DNA of 64,000 nucleotides, from NCBI GenBank assembly GCA_030620095.1, contig JAUTXW010003605.1, positions 186,001 to 250,000 of the forward strand. The letters run 5' to 3'. The DNA comes from Kuschelorhynchus macadamiae. Its lineage: Eukaryota > Arthropoda > Insecta > Coleoptera > Curculionidae. The notes under the pieces were generated by a model. The model saw only the letters and a list, made by a program, of their open reading frames with translations, was not told the origin of the DNA and made no database searches. This document shows positions 49,140 to 60,500 of the stretch, in pieces. Made by a program: the position numbers and the translations under genes. The first letter of the stretch is position 1, and every line of letters starts with the position of its first letter.

Positions 49140-49300
49140 CCGCACTGGGCCGTCGGCTCTTTGAAAATCGCAGATAAAAGGCGAGCCGCCTAGTTTCAAA
49201 TCCCACCGACACTGGCTCCTGTTACCGAGCTGTTTAAAAGTAGTTTGGCTTCCCGCTACGAATTTTTATCTACCAGGGAATTTCAAAAGTATAAATAATA
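49140..49300 (+). repeat. Possible tRNA-related SINE
   Basis: The GC-rich segment GGGCCGTCGGCTCTTTGAAA .. TAGTTTCAAATCCCACCGAC carries a B-box-like GTTTCAAATCCC and is followed by AT-rich tail DNA. The fold is imperfect, so a real tRNA gene is not claimed. Confidence 0.3.
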
Positions 49301-49456
49301 ACTATATATAAAAATTATTGAGTTGAATTTTGTCGTCGGACTAGTTTAATATTCTAAAATTACAGTTTTAAATGTTATTTAAATATAGTGAATTTAATAT
49401 TAAATTGTTACTTATCTGCTAGTCGAATTTAAAAATACAATATTTTTATTATAAAA

Positions 49457-51080
49457 ATAAAAAAATCGGTAAATTTCCTTTACCCGGAACTTCCCTCGTA
49501 TGTTTTTTTCTATTTGTTCGGAATAGTGAAGTTTGACTCAGTTTACTTCAGTACATAGTCACAATATATAGGTCTTACATATACTTTTCATTTTTATTGG
49601 GCGCCATTTTGTTTCATGATATTGGATTCCTACCAATATTTTACCATTTTATTTCTACCTGTCGCACTTAACTTTTGGGCATACTTTAAAATAAATTCAA
49701 TAAATAGTTTTTACATTGACATACACTGCCATTTTGTTACGTCATGTTGAATTCGCACCAGTTTATCCCATTTGCACATTTAATTTTTCTGCAAAATTTA
49801 GTCAATTGAATAAAATTTTTTACGATGATTTTTTAAAAAATTATTGTGCCGCTGTTTCGTTTCGCCATCTTAAATTGAAACCCAAATTATCAGTCTTTAC
49901 GTACTCCGTTGGCCCGCAGATATTTCCTAACCCCAAATAATACACCATTTTAACATAACACCAAGAAGACCGTTAACGAAAACCAGTTGGAAACTTAATA
50001 TCTGTCAAATGTCTGCGAACCAACGGAGTAGGTAAAGATTGATAATATGGGTTTCGTGCAGGATATAGAATTTATGTGTTCTGAGGATGCAACAATAAAG
50101 TTGGGAAACATCGACAATTTAAAAAAAGACTTGTTTTTTTACTGGATCTTAACCACAAATAGTACACCACTCTAACAATTTTTTTTAACATATTACTAGG
50201 TCATCCTCATATGACCCTTAATTTTTGGTCAAAATTTGGAGTCAATCGGGTAAGTAGTATGTTTTTTACAACCATGTACAGAGCAATATCTAATAGGCAT
50301 TTTGGATCATATTTGTCAAAGAAATAAAATTTTTTTTGTCCCACTGTATAGCGCAATAACAAACGAGTCACAGTCTGTCTGTCTCTCTGTCGGTCTGTCT
50401 GTTCGCGCATAGTTAAAAAAGTACTTATCCGATTGACCTCATATTTTGGTAAAAATCAAGTATTATGTAGGAATGAACTGTTAAAATATTGGTACGAATT
50501 CAAGATGGCGGAACAAAAGGTGGCTTTAGAAAAATGCTTAAAAACCCTGAAAAACTACTTAATGGACTGTCTCAAATTGTGTGCCCTAAATAATTGGGGT
50601 ATATAGATAAACTAGTTAAACTGTGGTACTAATTCAAGATAATGCAACAAAATGGCGGCACAATATAACATTTGTAATTGTGAAATAATAATCCTCTAAG
50701 GTGCTACATATCTTCACGATGATCATATCATCTGTTAGTCTGTCTGTCTCTTTGTCAGTTCACGGCATAGCTTAAAAACTACTTATCGGTGTGACTTCAA
50801 ATTTTGGTTAATATGGGGATGACCTGCTAATATTTTGGTAAACATCCAGTATACCGGAATAAGATGGCAGCCTAGTGAAACGTTAAAAAATTATTACTGA
50901 GAGAACTAATTATCCAATTTACCTAAAATTGATATAAATACTACTTATTGAATTTATTTTAAATTTATTTATTAAAAATTGAATGTGGTAGAGGTAGTAA
51001 CTGGTAAGATATTGGTAGGAATTCAATATGATCTAATAAAATGGCGAAGTTAATAGAACGGCGGAGGGTCAGAATTTAAG
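49457..51080. mobile_element. Second foldback-like element of the 522-bp-unit family, head-to-head
   Basis: From 49460 to about 50250 the sequence is the complement of the family seen at 9.5-11.3 kb (AAATCGGTAAATTTCC, ACTTCCCTCGTA, then reversed CATCTTGAATTC-type phrases). From about 50370 onward it runs direct (GTCTGTCTGTCTCTCTGTCGG, then TATCCGATTGACCTC and AAGATGGCGGAACAAAA). It is thus an inverted pair. A Penelope-like tail (GAGGATGCAACAATAAAGTT, GGAAACATCGACAATTT) is embedded at 50080-50140, as in the first copy. Confidence 0.65.
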
Positions 51081-51383
51081 ATATTTTTGACAGTTACCTC
51101 CTCTCCATATTTTGAATGACGGCTGTCAATTTTGAAATGTCAAATGAAATATGATCATTCCGAACTCCTTGTTAAGCACGATCGTTTAATTTAAGACAAT
51201 CAATACCAGGTTTGTTGTTATTTTATCTTTCTTTTTTAGTTCTTAACTAGACAACCAGTAAAGCAAATGCAAATATTTTAGGGGTACTTACGTAGTTTTT
51301 AACAGACATTGGAATTTTCAAAAAAAAAATTCCATTCTATTTAACTCAATCTTAATCAAAAATATCTTAAAACTATACCTCCT

Positions 51384-51494
51384 ATATCGGAAAAAACGGT
51401 TTGAGATTTTTTACTAAAAATTTGATAAGTTAATAAGGAGGCTATTAACTTATCAAATTTTTAGTAAAAAATCTCAAACCATTTTTTCCGATAT
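51384..51494. repeat. Near-perfect hairpin: 51-bp arms, 9-nt loop
   Basis: Arms 51384-51434 and 51444-51494 are complementary at 50 of 51 positions; the one mismatch is in ACGGTTT versus AAACCAT. The loop is AAGGAGGCT. The arms contain TTTGAGATTTTTTACTAAAA. Confidence 0.95.
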
Positions 51495-52835
51495 CGACTT
51501 GGTAAGACTTTAAAATCCTTACCTTGTACATACAACATAGACGTTGAAAAAGAAAATTTGTGAAAACATAAATAGAATTTTAATATAATCTTAAACATAA
51601 AAAAATGCTTAATTATATTTTGTTCTGAAAGAAACTTTTCATTAAAAGCTAAAATGAGCTGTCATACAGAATTTGCATATGAGAATATACCCATAAATTT
51701 GTTTACTTATTTATGTACATACACAACGTCCAGTGTGTTTAATGAACTATGCGAACAATCATTTAGCAACGTCATTAAGTCGTTCCACTCGACGAGTGAT
51801 TTAAATGGGATTATTACATTTGTTTATAAATAACCTGCTTAAGAAATAAATTATTAAACCGCCTTTCTCTGCTCGGTATTTATAGTGGAAAGTTTATAAA
51901 ACACAAATAAAATGTGTATGAAAAATACATGTGTAGGAACTGAATAAAACAGAAATTTTAGGAGATACATTGTTAACACAAGTTAATTTGTTAACGCAAA
52001 AAAGAAACGATGTTAATATAGTTCAGTCGTTTATATTTTTTTGCGTTTAAAAATTAATTTAAATCCGTGGCTACATGAGATAATTAGTTTTTACCTGCAA
52101 ATTTTCCAAAATTGGACAAAACCTGTTAATTTTTAAATCTTAACATTTTTGTAGTTTTACTAGTTAATCGTATTTTTCTAAGTGACCTCAAAAAGGGAGG
52201 AGGTTATCAATTCTATCTTACGTTTTAATTTTATATATGTACATCGATTACTCTGCGATGGTTTAGCCAATTTGAATAACATTTTTAGGGAATATTCAGG
52301 ATGTTACCGGAATGGTCAAAATGGTGGAATAGCCCCATTTTGAAAGGTTTGCACGTTGTTACATTGAACAATATATGCGTTCACTAATGCGTTCTCCATT
52401 CTGTCAGGAAGAAAAAGTATGTATGTTAGCATTGTAAATTATATAACAAAACAAATTATTATACAATGATGTTACATAAAATGCAGTGGAGCTAGTGGCT
52501 ATTTGTTAAACTTGACTTTCACAATGAAGTCGTATAAATAGAACTAAATAGGATGAAATAAAAAAAAATTGTAAAATAATAATAAAATCGACTATAAAAA
52601 ATGCACTAAAAAGTTAAAAATAATATTTTACTTCATCTGGAATTTTTTACTTACTGTGAAGTGGGCGCTAAACTAATAAACACAATATGACATTATACCC
52701 GTGGTCTTAGATATCAAAAACAAACCCAAACAAAAAATATTATTTTTCGACTTTTTGGTGCATTTTTTTGGAGTCGCTTTTATTTTTTCATACAAAATTT
52801 TATTTACATATATGTTTAGACTGGATCAGTCTCGG
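51495..52835. other. AT-rich intron, no gene seen
   Basis: It contains relatives of short dispersed repeats (51750-51895 with 40475-40600; 52240-52290 with 48340-48395). No coding signal. Confidence 0.4.
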
Positions 52836-52837
52836 TC

Positions 52838-53067
52838 TTGAAAATGTTTACGGTCACGGTCTCGGTATCGGTCTCGACGCTTCGAGACCAAGACCCATGG
52901 TCTCGAAAATACAAAATTTAAAAATTTATTGTTCTCTGAAATTTATTGCGACGAAGCCATATAAAAATTCCAGTTTACTTAGTTACTTAGTCTCGATCTC
53001 GGTCTTAAAAGTCTCAGTCTCGATGGTCTCGAAAATACAAAATTTAAAAATTACTAATTGTTCTCTG

Positions 53068-53071
<4 letters not shown>
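52838..53071. repeat. TCTCGG-type hexamer repeats with a duplicated 50-bp segment
   Basis: GTCTCGG/GGTCTCGA units recur irregularly. The segment GGTCTCGAAAATACAAAATT .. TTGTTCTCTGAAATT occurs twice (about 52893 and 53022). The same hexamers reappear at 53738-53805. Confidence 0.75.

Positions 53072-53111
<40 letters not shown>
53072..53111. repeat. (TA)n microsatellite
   Basis: AT alternation of about 40 bp. Confidence 0.95.
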
Positions 53112-53114
<3 letters not shown>

Positions 53115-53737
53115 CAAAATTATTATACAAAGTTATTTATTGTCTCGTAGACTATTAGGCGTTTAACTTGTTTTCTGAAAGTTCACATTAGACAAATTAC
53201 ATACGTTTTGACAGAGTTTATAAAAAATACCTGGAACTAACTGTTTCTATGCCTCGGCACTCTCTACGTAGCCCCATAACGAAGATGTGCACTGTCTATA
53301 TCTGTATCCCTGACAAACTTAGACGTAAAAATAAATTGGTTGTTGACTATTAATTATCTTAGAACGCTTGTTGCCATAAAAAAAATAAAAATGTTTAAAG
53401 CAATCATTTTCATTAAAAAAACGTTAGATATGATAAACTATAAGATCATTTTAATTAATACTATTAATAAAATTATTGAACTGAAAATATAATTAACTGT
53501 AAATCGGTGGAAATCATATTAATTATAAAAACAATTGTATCAGAATGTCTGTAAAAATGGGAAGAACCACACTTATTTGATTTAAATATTTGTTTTTAAT
53601 GGAATTCACATTGTTTCAAATAATTCAAAAACGGAAAATTTATTTTTTGAAAGAATTTACTCACGAACTACTTTTCGAAAATTAAAAAAATAGAAATAAT
53701 TTACGATCATTAGTTATTTTGGTATTTTACTTCAAGA

Positions 53738-53808
53738 CCGAGACCGAGAGTCTCGATATCGGTCTCGGTTTTGAATACAATTTTCTGTCTCGGTGTCGGT
53801 CTCGCTAA
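53738..53808. repeat. GACCGA/TCTCGG hexamer repeats
   Basis: AGACCGAGACCGAGAG followed by TCGGTCTCGG and TCGGTGTCGGTCTCG gives a small mixed-orientation array related to that at 52838-53071, about 100 bp from protease exon 1. Confidence 0.8.
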
Positions 53809-53904
53809 GAATTACTCCGATTTTCTCTTCATGAAGACCAACTACAAACCATATATACTATTTTTTTAAGTAATTGAAAGTAATGTTTGACTAGATACAC
53901 TCAC

Positions 53905-54136
53905 TTCTTCCTAGCATATCCATAAGCGTATCTTGGTTTCCAGACCCCACTCCACCTCTTTTTCCCAAGGTATCCAAAAGTAATAATTCTTGAGCTTGCT
54001 TCTCATTGGGCAACGTTCTCACACTACTTATCACTGACAGGAACGTCACTAGCACTAATATCACTAAATTTATATAGCTTGAAATAGTATTGCTTGCAGT
54101 GGGTCTGAAGGGAATAATTTTAAGTTTTTTTTTCAT
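53905..54136 (-). CDS. Trypsin-type serine protease, coding exon 1 (signal region)
   Basis: First coding exon of a minus-strand serine protease whose other exons lie at lower coordinates. It encodes 77 residues plus one base. The ATG at 54136 is the first possible start, because an in-frame TAG lies four codons upstream. The protein begins with a basic stretch (MKKKLK) followed by a hydrophobic run at about residues 21-38 (INLVILVLVTFLSV), so it is either a secretory signal peptide or a type II membrane anchor. The rest is hydrophilic and Gly-rich. The exon ends at a good donor (AGAA then GTGAGT) in phase 1, matching the next exon. A candidate acceptor with a pyrimidine tract (TTTGTTTCTAATTAG) lies just upstream near 54172, so a separate 5' UTR exon probably exists. 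Assignment to the protease rests on phase and context, not on homology of this exon. Confidence 0.6.
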
Positions 54137-54171
54137 GGTTATACACTAGGGTTTTTGGACTCCTAAGTTAC

Positions 54172-55310
54172 CTAATTAGAAACAAATATATGCATTCGTT
54201 AGAGTAGATTATCCTTTAATATGTAAGTTTCAACCTATCAATGAGCACCAAACTGATAGGTCACACTCAAAGTGGTGGCATGGATTAATATACTTTTTAG
54301 ATTAACTGGTTGTAAATGCTTTATACATTAAATATTAAATTAATATTTTGTTTGTTCATTTTCCTGGTTTAGTACTTTTGGAAATATTTAAATCTGTTTA
54401 TAATTTTGATTAAGAACTTCTGTACTTTCAGAAGAGAAAATATAGTGCTTTGTAAAATTAATATAATACCAGTCTATGAGGTAGTATTTAGGTCATGTGA
54501 AATACTAACGAGATAACAATAAAACAATTACTAAAAAAAGACACATATCCGAATAATATGACAAAACTAGCCACTTGCTTGACAGCTTTTTTTTATGAGT
54601 TAGGTATCCTTTTTTCGCCTTTTTTGGGAACTAAGTTCTACATCAAAATAAACATAATAAAAAAAGTATTGATTTAAAATAGTTTTCCATAGATGAAAGT
54701 ACAATACTATATATCATTAATAATGATAAAAAAAAATTGTAATGACTTACTAAGAAGTGAATGTATTCAAAACAATATTTATTTTTTTTTAATACAATAA
54801 AATTAATTATAAATTCTTTCGACCTACTAAATTCAGATTTCTGTACCTTTTTCCTATGGGTGTTTAGTAAATGTTTATTGTATAAGAACAGTTTTTTAAT
54901 TTAAATATTATATAACCCCGCAAAACAATTAAATATACTTGATATGGTTTATTGTTAACTTTAAATTTAAGAATAATAATTAATTTGAAAGAATTTTTAA
55001 TTGTTGCAGTAAAGTTTCTTTATATCTCATACAGGCATTAATCCATGTTAGTTTATAATATTACGAAGTTAAAATAAATTATACGCTTTATTGACTTTAT
55101 GTTCTTAAAGACTGGGGGTATCACATCACATCTATATTAGAAAGGAAAGAAGAAAATATGACTGGAGAACAGTTACAGAGCCTTTAGTCTGGGTTATTCT
55201 GTTAAATTAATCCAGTATGAAGAAAGCATCTTCCAAAATGTTTTCTTCATAATTCACGCCAAACTGTTAAACTGCACATCACTCATAAAACGAAAACCTG
55301 CATAGTTATA
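54172..55310. other. AT-rich DNA upstream of the first coding exon
   Basis: No coding signal. If a 5' UTR exon exists for the protease, this is its intron. Confidence 0.35.
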
Positions 55311-55319
55311 CTTTATTAA

Positions 55320-55645
55320 GGGACGACGTTGAGATTTACCAAAAAAAATATACTAACAAAATCACTGATCATCCACCCTCACTTGATTTTTCGCTAGCTA
55401 CACTACATTGTTCCCTTCGGACGACTGACTGATCCCCTACTGAAAATGAAACTACCGAAGAAGTTGAGGACTTTCCTTTCCATTAAGAGTGCCTTGACGG
55501 AAACCCAAACAAGTGAAGACGATTCAAATGATGTTTGTTGTGGTTCGGTCGTTGGCGGCAAGTGAAAGCCAAGAATTTGCGGTTAACTTTAGTGAAAGAG
55601 TCGATGGTCTAAAAAGTTCTTTTGAATGGAACGGATTGTAACCTA
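55320..55645 (-). promoter_or_regulatory. GC-richer islet, candidate 5' UTR exon or promoter of the protease
   Basis: Lies 1.2-1.5 kb upstream of the first coding exon on the minus strand. In that direction it holds GGATCAGTCAGTCGTCC, similar to an arthropod TCAGT initiator, and further on a donor-like TCAAGTGAGG. No long reading frame. The link to the gene is inferred from position only. Confidence 0.25.
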
Positions 55646-55669
55646 TTTAATGATCGCTACGATTACGTA

Positions 55670-55980
55670 CTTAATAATAATAATAATAATAGTAATAATG
55701 ATAAAAATATTAAGACCTTTATTAGTTACCAATAAATACATTCAACGAATTAACTTAAAATAATAAAATTAATGATAATAATAATCATGGTAACTAACCG
55801 GCCTTATTCACATTTCAGAGGATGTTCCTTCCCCGGATTCTGTTGAGGCCAAAAATATTTAAGAAATGAAAAAGAAATTATTAAGAAGCTAGCAGTTAAA
55901 TTTTTTTAAAAAATTTGAAAAAAAAACATAAAAGCAAAAACGCACACACTTAAAGGAAAAAGGAAGATGGATAAGGATAG
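55670..55980. other. AAT-rich simple repeats, no gene seen
   Basis: A short run of AATAAT units (55670-55700) in otherwise noncoding AT-rich DNA. Confidence 0.4.
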
Positions 55981-55989
55981 GGAAAAAGA

Positions 55990-57716
55990 AAGGTATTAGG
56001 TTTCAGATTTAGCATTTTGTGGCATAGGCAATCAATTAAATTTGGTTTTGAAGAATTAGTTTGGTTTTTCTCTTGAAAAATTTTTCGGAGATAGTAAACT
56101 CATTTATTTTAAATTTGTTTATTAAATGTTCAATTAAATAAGAAAAAGGCCTTTTAAAAAATTCTTTGTTGTCTAACGGAATAGTTAATAGATTTTTTCG
56201 TCTTATATTAAGATTGTGCACATCAGTACGATAAGTTATTTTTTGTGTAAATATGGTGGACACTGAAACTTAAGGATTTTATAAAAAAGAACAAGATCAT
56301 GTATGACTCGTCTAATGTGCATATTTAACTAATTTGTTTCTTTTAACTTATAAGAAATGTGTATACGTCTTTTTATACCAAAAAATAAGCCTTAGACAGG
56401 AATTTTGGAGTTTTTGTATTCTATTAGCATCGGCATTATTAAGACAAGGTCTATAGATGGTGTCACAGAGGTTTAATGGTGGTAACACTAGTGCATCACA
56501 AAGCATTTTCTTAATGTTTCAATTTCAAAAAGTGCCTTAGCGAAAATATTGTTTTTAAGCCGGTATATCCACTTCCTAGTTTAAGAGTAACATTTTCTTG
56601 AAATCTAAACTTATGATCCATTATGAGTCTCAAATTTTTGGCAGAGTTTTTAAAATCTATTGGATCGTTATTTATGTGTAGATTTAAGTTATCTAAAATA
56701 TTCATTCGATTGTTATCACTGCAAAAAAGAATAGATACTGATTTGGTTGCGTTAATCTTTAAGGGGAGCTTTTGAGTTTCACTATATAAAGTGTCCAAAT
56801 CCGCGTTAATGCACCGATTGGCCTTGACTATATCAGTACTTTTATATGAATAATATACCTGGATATCATCTGCGTAGCAATGATGGCTACAATATTGAAA
56901 TGTATTTATTAATTGCGACGTATAGAGAGTATATAGTAATGGACCCAGAATGCAACATTAAGGACTTTCGATATTTTACCATCAACTGCTACTCTTTGTT
57001 TTCTGTTTGAAAAAAAAAGAAGACATCAGTGCCACCGCAGAATCGCTAAAACCCAGACACTGCAAAAAAGCTAATAATATTTCATGGTTGATCATGTCAA
57101 AAGCTTGAGTAAAATCCAAAAGAACCAAAACAATAGCTATATTATTATCAAGGGCTTTAAATATATTATCCGTTACCTGAGATAATGCGGTTGCACAACT
57201 ATAACCTTTACGGAAGCCAGACTGATAATCAGGGATCAAATTACTTATATTTAAATACTCAATTATTTGCTGTTCCATAATTTTTTCTAATAGTTTAGAG
57301 AGAACTGGAAGAATCGATATTGAACGGATTTGTTTAAATTCAGTAGGATTTTTAACTTTAGGCAACGGAATAACATTGTCTGCCTTCCTTTGATCTGGAA
57401 AATGATTTTTTTCTAAACAAACATGTGTAATGTGAGTTAGTGGATTAATTATAGCAGAACCACAAAGTAAAATAAGTGTAATATTTAAAGGATCAGCTCC
57501 AAATGCTTTACTCTTTATGGTGTTTAGAATGGAAATTATTGTATCTTGGGTTATCGGCCTAAATTTAAACTCATTTAGTGTAATTTTATGTTCCTTAAAA
57601 TTTTTAATAAATTCTTCATCAGGCTTATTGTTACTTTTATTTATATTAATAAAATAATTATTAAGTTCATCTACATTTTGCAAGGGATCATTAAGTAATG
57701 CAGTTTTAACTTTTAT
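55990..57716 (-). pseudogene. LINE reverse transcriptase, 5'-truncated and decayed
   Basis: The best frame (57683-56982) begins MQNVDELNNYFI and carries ITQDTIISILNTIKSKAFGA, here seen in part, VIPLPKVKNPTEFKQIRSIS, DYQSGFRKGYSCATALSQVT and VLLDFTQAFDMINHEIL (catalytic Asp). Past 56982 the frame shifts. The YADD region (about 56890-56840, reading AxQMISRYII) is damaged. The template continues through LKINATKSVSILF (56798-56511) to a C-terminus with RTDVHNLNIRRKNLL and FFKRPFSY (56263-56036). This C-terminal block resembles that of the LINE fragment at 22.1 kb, so the two are probably one family. The 5' end is cut at the junction with a Penelope-like fragment. Confidence 0.8.
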
Positions 57717-57718
57717 TC

Positions 57719-58056
57719 AGGGTACCACAGATAAAATTGCAAGAATTCTGCGGATATCCAAGATTCGCATAATCTTTAGTACAAATAAAAAGATTGGGCA
57801 ATGCTTAACGATAGATACCAAAATATGTAATTCCTTTGCAATCAGAAGAATTTTATAAAATTCCTTGTCCCTGCGGAAAAATATATATAGATGTAACTGA
57901 ACCATCTGTGTCTACTAGACTTAAAAAATACGAAGGATGTATAAATAAGAAACAAATTATTCAATCTGCTGTCGCCGAACACCAGCACACAACAGTATAC
58001 ATGATTAATGTAAAATTTCCCAAGGTTCCTGCGAGATACTATCACCGATCCTAAGA
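57719..58056 (+). pseudogene. Penelope-like element fragment with GIY-YIG domain
   Basis: The plus strand reads GTTDKIARILR and then FSTNKKIGQ, the end of the reverse-transcriptase linker, followed by FYKIPCPCGKIYIDVT, VSTRLKKYEG and QSAVAEHQH. This is the layout of the GIY-YIG nuclease domain that ends Penelope-like retroelements: conserved C-x-C-G-K, then a YIG-type motif (here YID), a catalytic Arg in TRLK and an AxAEH block. The YIG to YID change and a shift near 57835 suggest it is inactive. It abuts the truncated LINE at 57716. Confidence 0.7.
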
Positions 58057-58059
58057 TTC

Positions 58060-59100
58060 ATCCATCCTACTGTGCATCGTGCATCATCGTGTGCTCCTAT
58101 GTCGCAAAAAACGTTTTTAAATATCGATTTTGTTATTTTTATATTTTTTCAGATTCCTTCTAGATATTTACAGATTTCCATTAATTGTACGGAAGTATTA
58201 ATGTATTTTTTCTCCATATTGCAAAAATAGATCTCCAAAAGTTGACGACGTTTTTCCCAAGATGGACTTTTGTGCGAACCAGGACAAAAATTGATATAAG
58301 ATAATATTTTTGCATACATAATTTACAATCATTTTTTGAAGATAACTAACCTCAAAACCTTCAGTCAAACCTTTATTTTTGGTTATTCACTAAGCAGTTA
58401 TGGTTGCACTTACTTCTAGTTTTCACATCTGGAAGTAATGATTACTGATACACTGTTAAACATTTTTTGGTAGGTATTTGAGACACCATGAACATGAAAA
58501 TTTGTGTATCATTTCTTTAGTAATGTCTGAATACAAAATTGAAGACCTGGCTGAAATGTTATCCAAGAACTCTTGATAATAATTACAAAAAATCATTTAT
58601 GTTCTCAATCAATACAGAGTTATTTTTAAACCAAAGCTTCAACTCATTTTTGATTTTTTTTTAATGGTTTGAGTTTTACCTTCAAAAGTTGAAAAACAAG
58701 TATATATTTAATATTTCGCATATACATAGAGTGTATATGCCAAGTAGGTACTCAGTGCTTTAATCAGTGGTCTTGAGAATAGTATACTACACTAGTTATA
58801 CAATTCCTATTTTAAATTAAACAATTTTATTTGGTTCTATCTAGGGGTCATTTAGAAAGAGTTTTACTCATAAAAAAACCAAAGAAAAAGAAAAGGGATA
58901 TATTCTGAAATGTATTTGTTCACTAAATTCTTGATGTAATGGTGAATTCAAGTTCTAACTATTTTAATTTTAGGTTCTACTTTCGTCGAAAAAAGTTATA
59001 TATAATCTTTATAGGGGTTAGTTTAAAAAGAATATTTTTTCATTTGGTGTGGCAGAAGATATGAAACGTTAATGTACATTTGTACAATGATTAAAACATT
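58060..59100. other. AT-rich DNA, no gene seen
   Basis: No coding or repeat signal recognised. Confidence 0.45.
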
Positions 59101-59105
59101 TAACA

Positions 59106-59375
59106 ATGTCTAAAATGAAGTAATTGAGGGTTTAACTATATTTTATTTTACCTATTTTTTTAAATGTTCTATATTTTCATTTTTATACAGTTTACTATTT
59201 CTATAAAACTACCTTTAATTTTGCCCACTGATTTATTTACCGATGTTTAAAGTGAAGTAATTGAGGGTTTAACTATATTTTATTTTACCTATTTTTTTAA
59301 TTGCTCTATATTTTCTTATTTTATCCAGTTCATTATTTCTGTAATACTACCTTTAATTTTGCCCACTGATTTGAT
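59106..59375. repeat. Two tandem copies of a 137-bp unit
   Basis: GAAGTAATTGAGGGTTTAAC occurs at 59117 and 59254, and the copies agree closely to TTTTGCCCACTGATTT. Divergence is low. Confidence 0.9.
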
Positions 59376-59935
59376 TTAAATATGATTTAGGCTTGTTTAG
59401 ACTTATTCTTAGTAGTATATAGTCTACTAACACCAAACAATACCTTGCTAAAAGACTCTCTGTGTAAGATTTCAAATTTTATATCTAAACCACTGACATC
59501 TTATTCATATAAATTAATTAAACAAGTGTTTTTATTTATATTTTTTTAAAATTTCAAGTGAAGCCAGGCAAGCCTCCCCCCTCTTTTTCCACTGCCTTAT
59601 GGAGAGATATAACAGTAGCAGAGTCAAAACAGCATAAGAAAAAAATCTACACTGCACTTTACATCTCGTAAATACTTAGATTCGGGAAAATAATCCACTT
59701 TACATCTCGTGTTACTAGACCTTATATTATTATACTAACTTGTGGTACATTTGTTATTCTATTTTTAAAACCAGACAGTGTGCAGCCATATTTTATTATG
59801 ATGATCCAGTACACGAAGAATTTTATCGATAGATGCTTGCCTTCCATAGCTCATAGCATCGAAAGGCAGCAAAAAGTTCAAAGTGACGAAGATTATACCT
59901 AGGGACATTAAAACCAATCCTAGAAAGTAACTATG
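59376..59935. other. AT-rich DNA with short duplicated segments
   Basis: CACTTTACATCTCGT occurs at about 59655 and 59696. TAAATACTTAGATTCGGGAA occurs at about 59672 and again at about 61037. They suggest small duplications or fragments of a dispersed repeat. Confidence 0.5.
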
Positions 59936-59939
59936 GACA

Positions 59940-60500
59940 ATCAATTAGACCGTAAAGAAATTTATAGATATAGCAAGTTCGAAAAGTAATTGTCTTCTCC
60001 CAAAAGTGCGCAATGCAAGTCTAACAAGTATGTCCACTCTATGATACTCCTGAAAGCCGTAAAACATACAAATTTAATTTGGATCTTTTCGATCACGTCT
60101 ATGTTGACATGGTATTGAGGAAAGTATACCACTGTAGTATATTCCAGAATTGATCGTACCAGGGAAACATAGAGGGTTATGGGAATATTCAATGGAAGTT
60201 CAGAAGTATTGAGAGTGATAAGTCCAAGCATTTTTGCAGCCCTGCAAGCTTATATTGGAAATATGCTAAATGAAGCTCAATTTCTTATGAACCACCCTCC
60301 AATGTCCTTCAGCGATTCAAAGAAACTGAAGTTGACAATGTGTAGGTTGTATGAGGTAAACTTCTTTATGTCCCCTATGAAGTCAGATAAAGCAGCATTT
60401 TCCTATATTGAGTTGTAAGTTATTTGTTTGTGACCAGCCCCATAGATCATCCAAGTCATTCTGGAGCAACAAAATGTGATCAATATCCTAGATCCTTTAG
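59940..60500 (-). pseudogene. LINE C-terminal fragment
   Basis: Read on the minus strand from about 60480: LLLQNDLDDLWGWSQTNN then LQLNIGKCCFIRLHRG, SLKDIGVVVHKKLSFI, KNAWTYHSQ-like residues and SLVRSILEYTTVVYFPQ, VIEKIQIKFVCFTAFR. This is the post-YADD thumb and C-terminal region of a CR1/Jockey-like reverse transcriptase. It has several frameshifts. No catalytic part is present. Confidence 0.7.
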
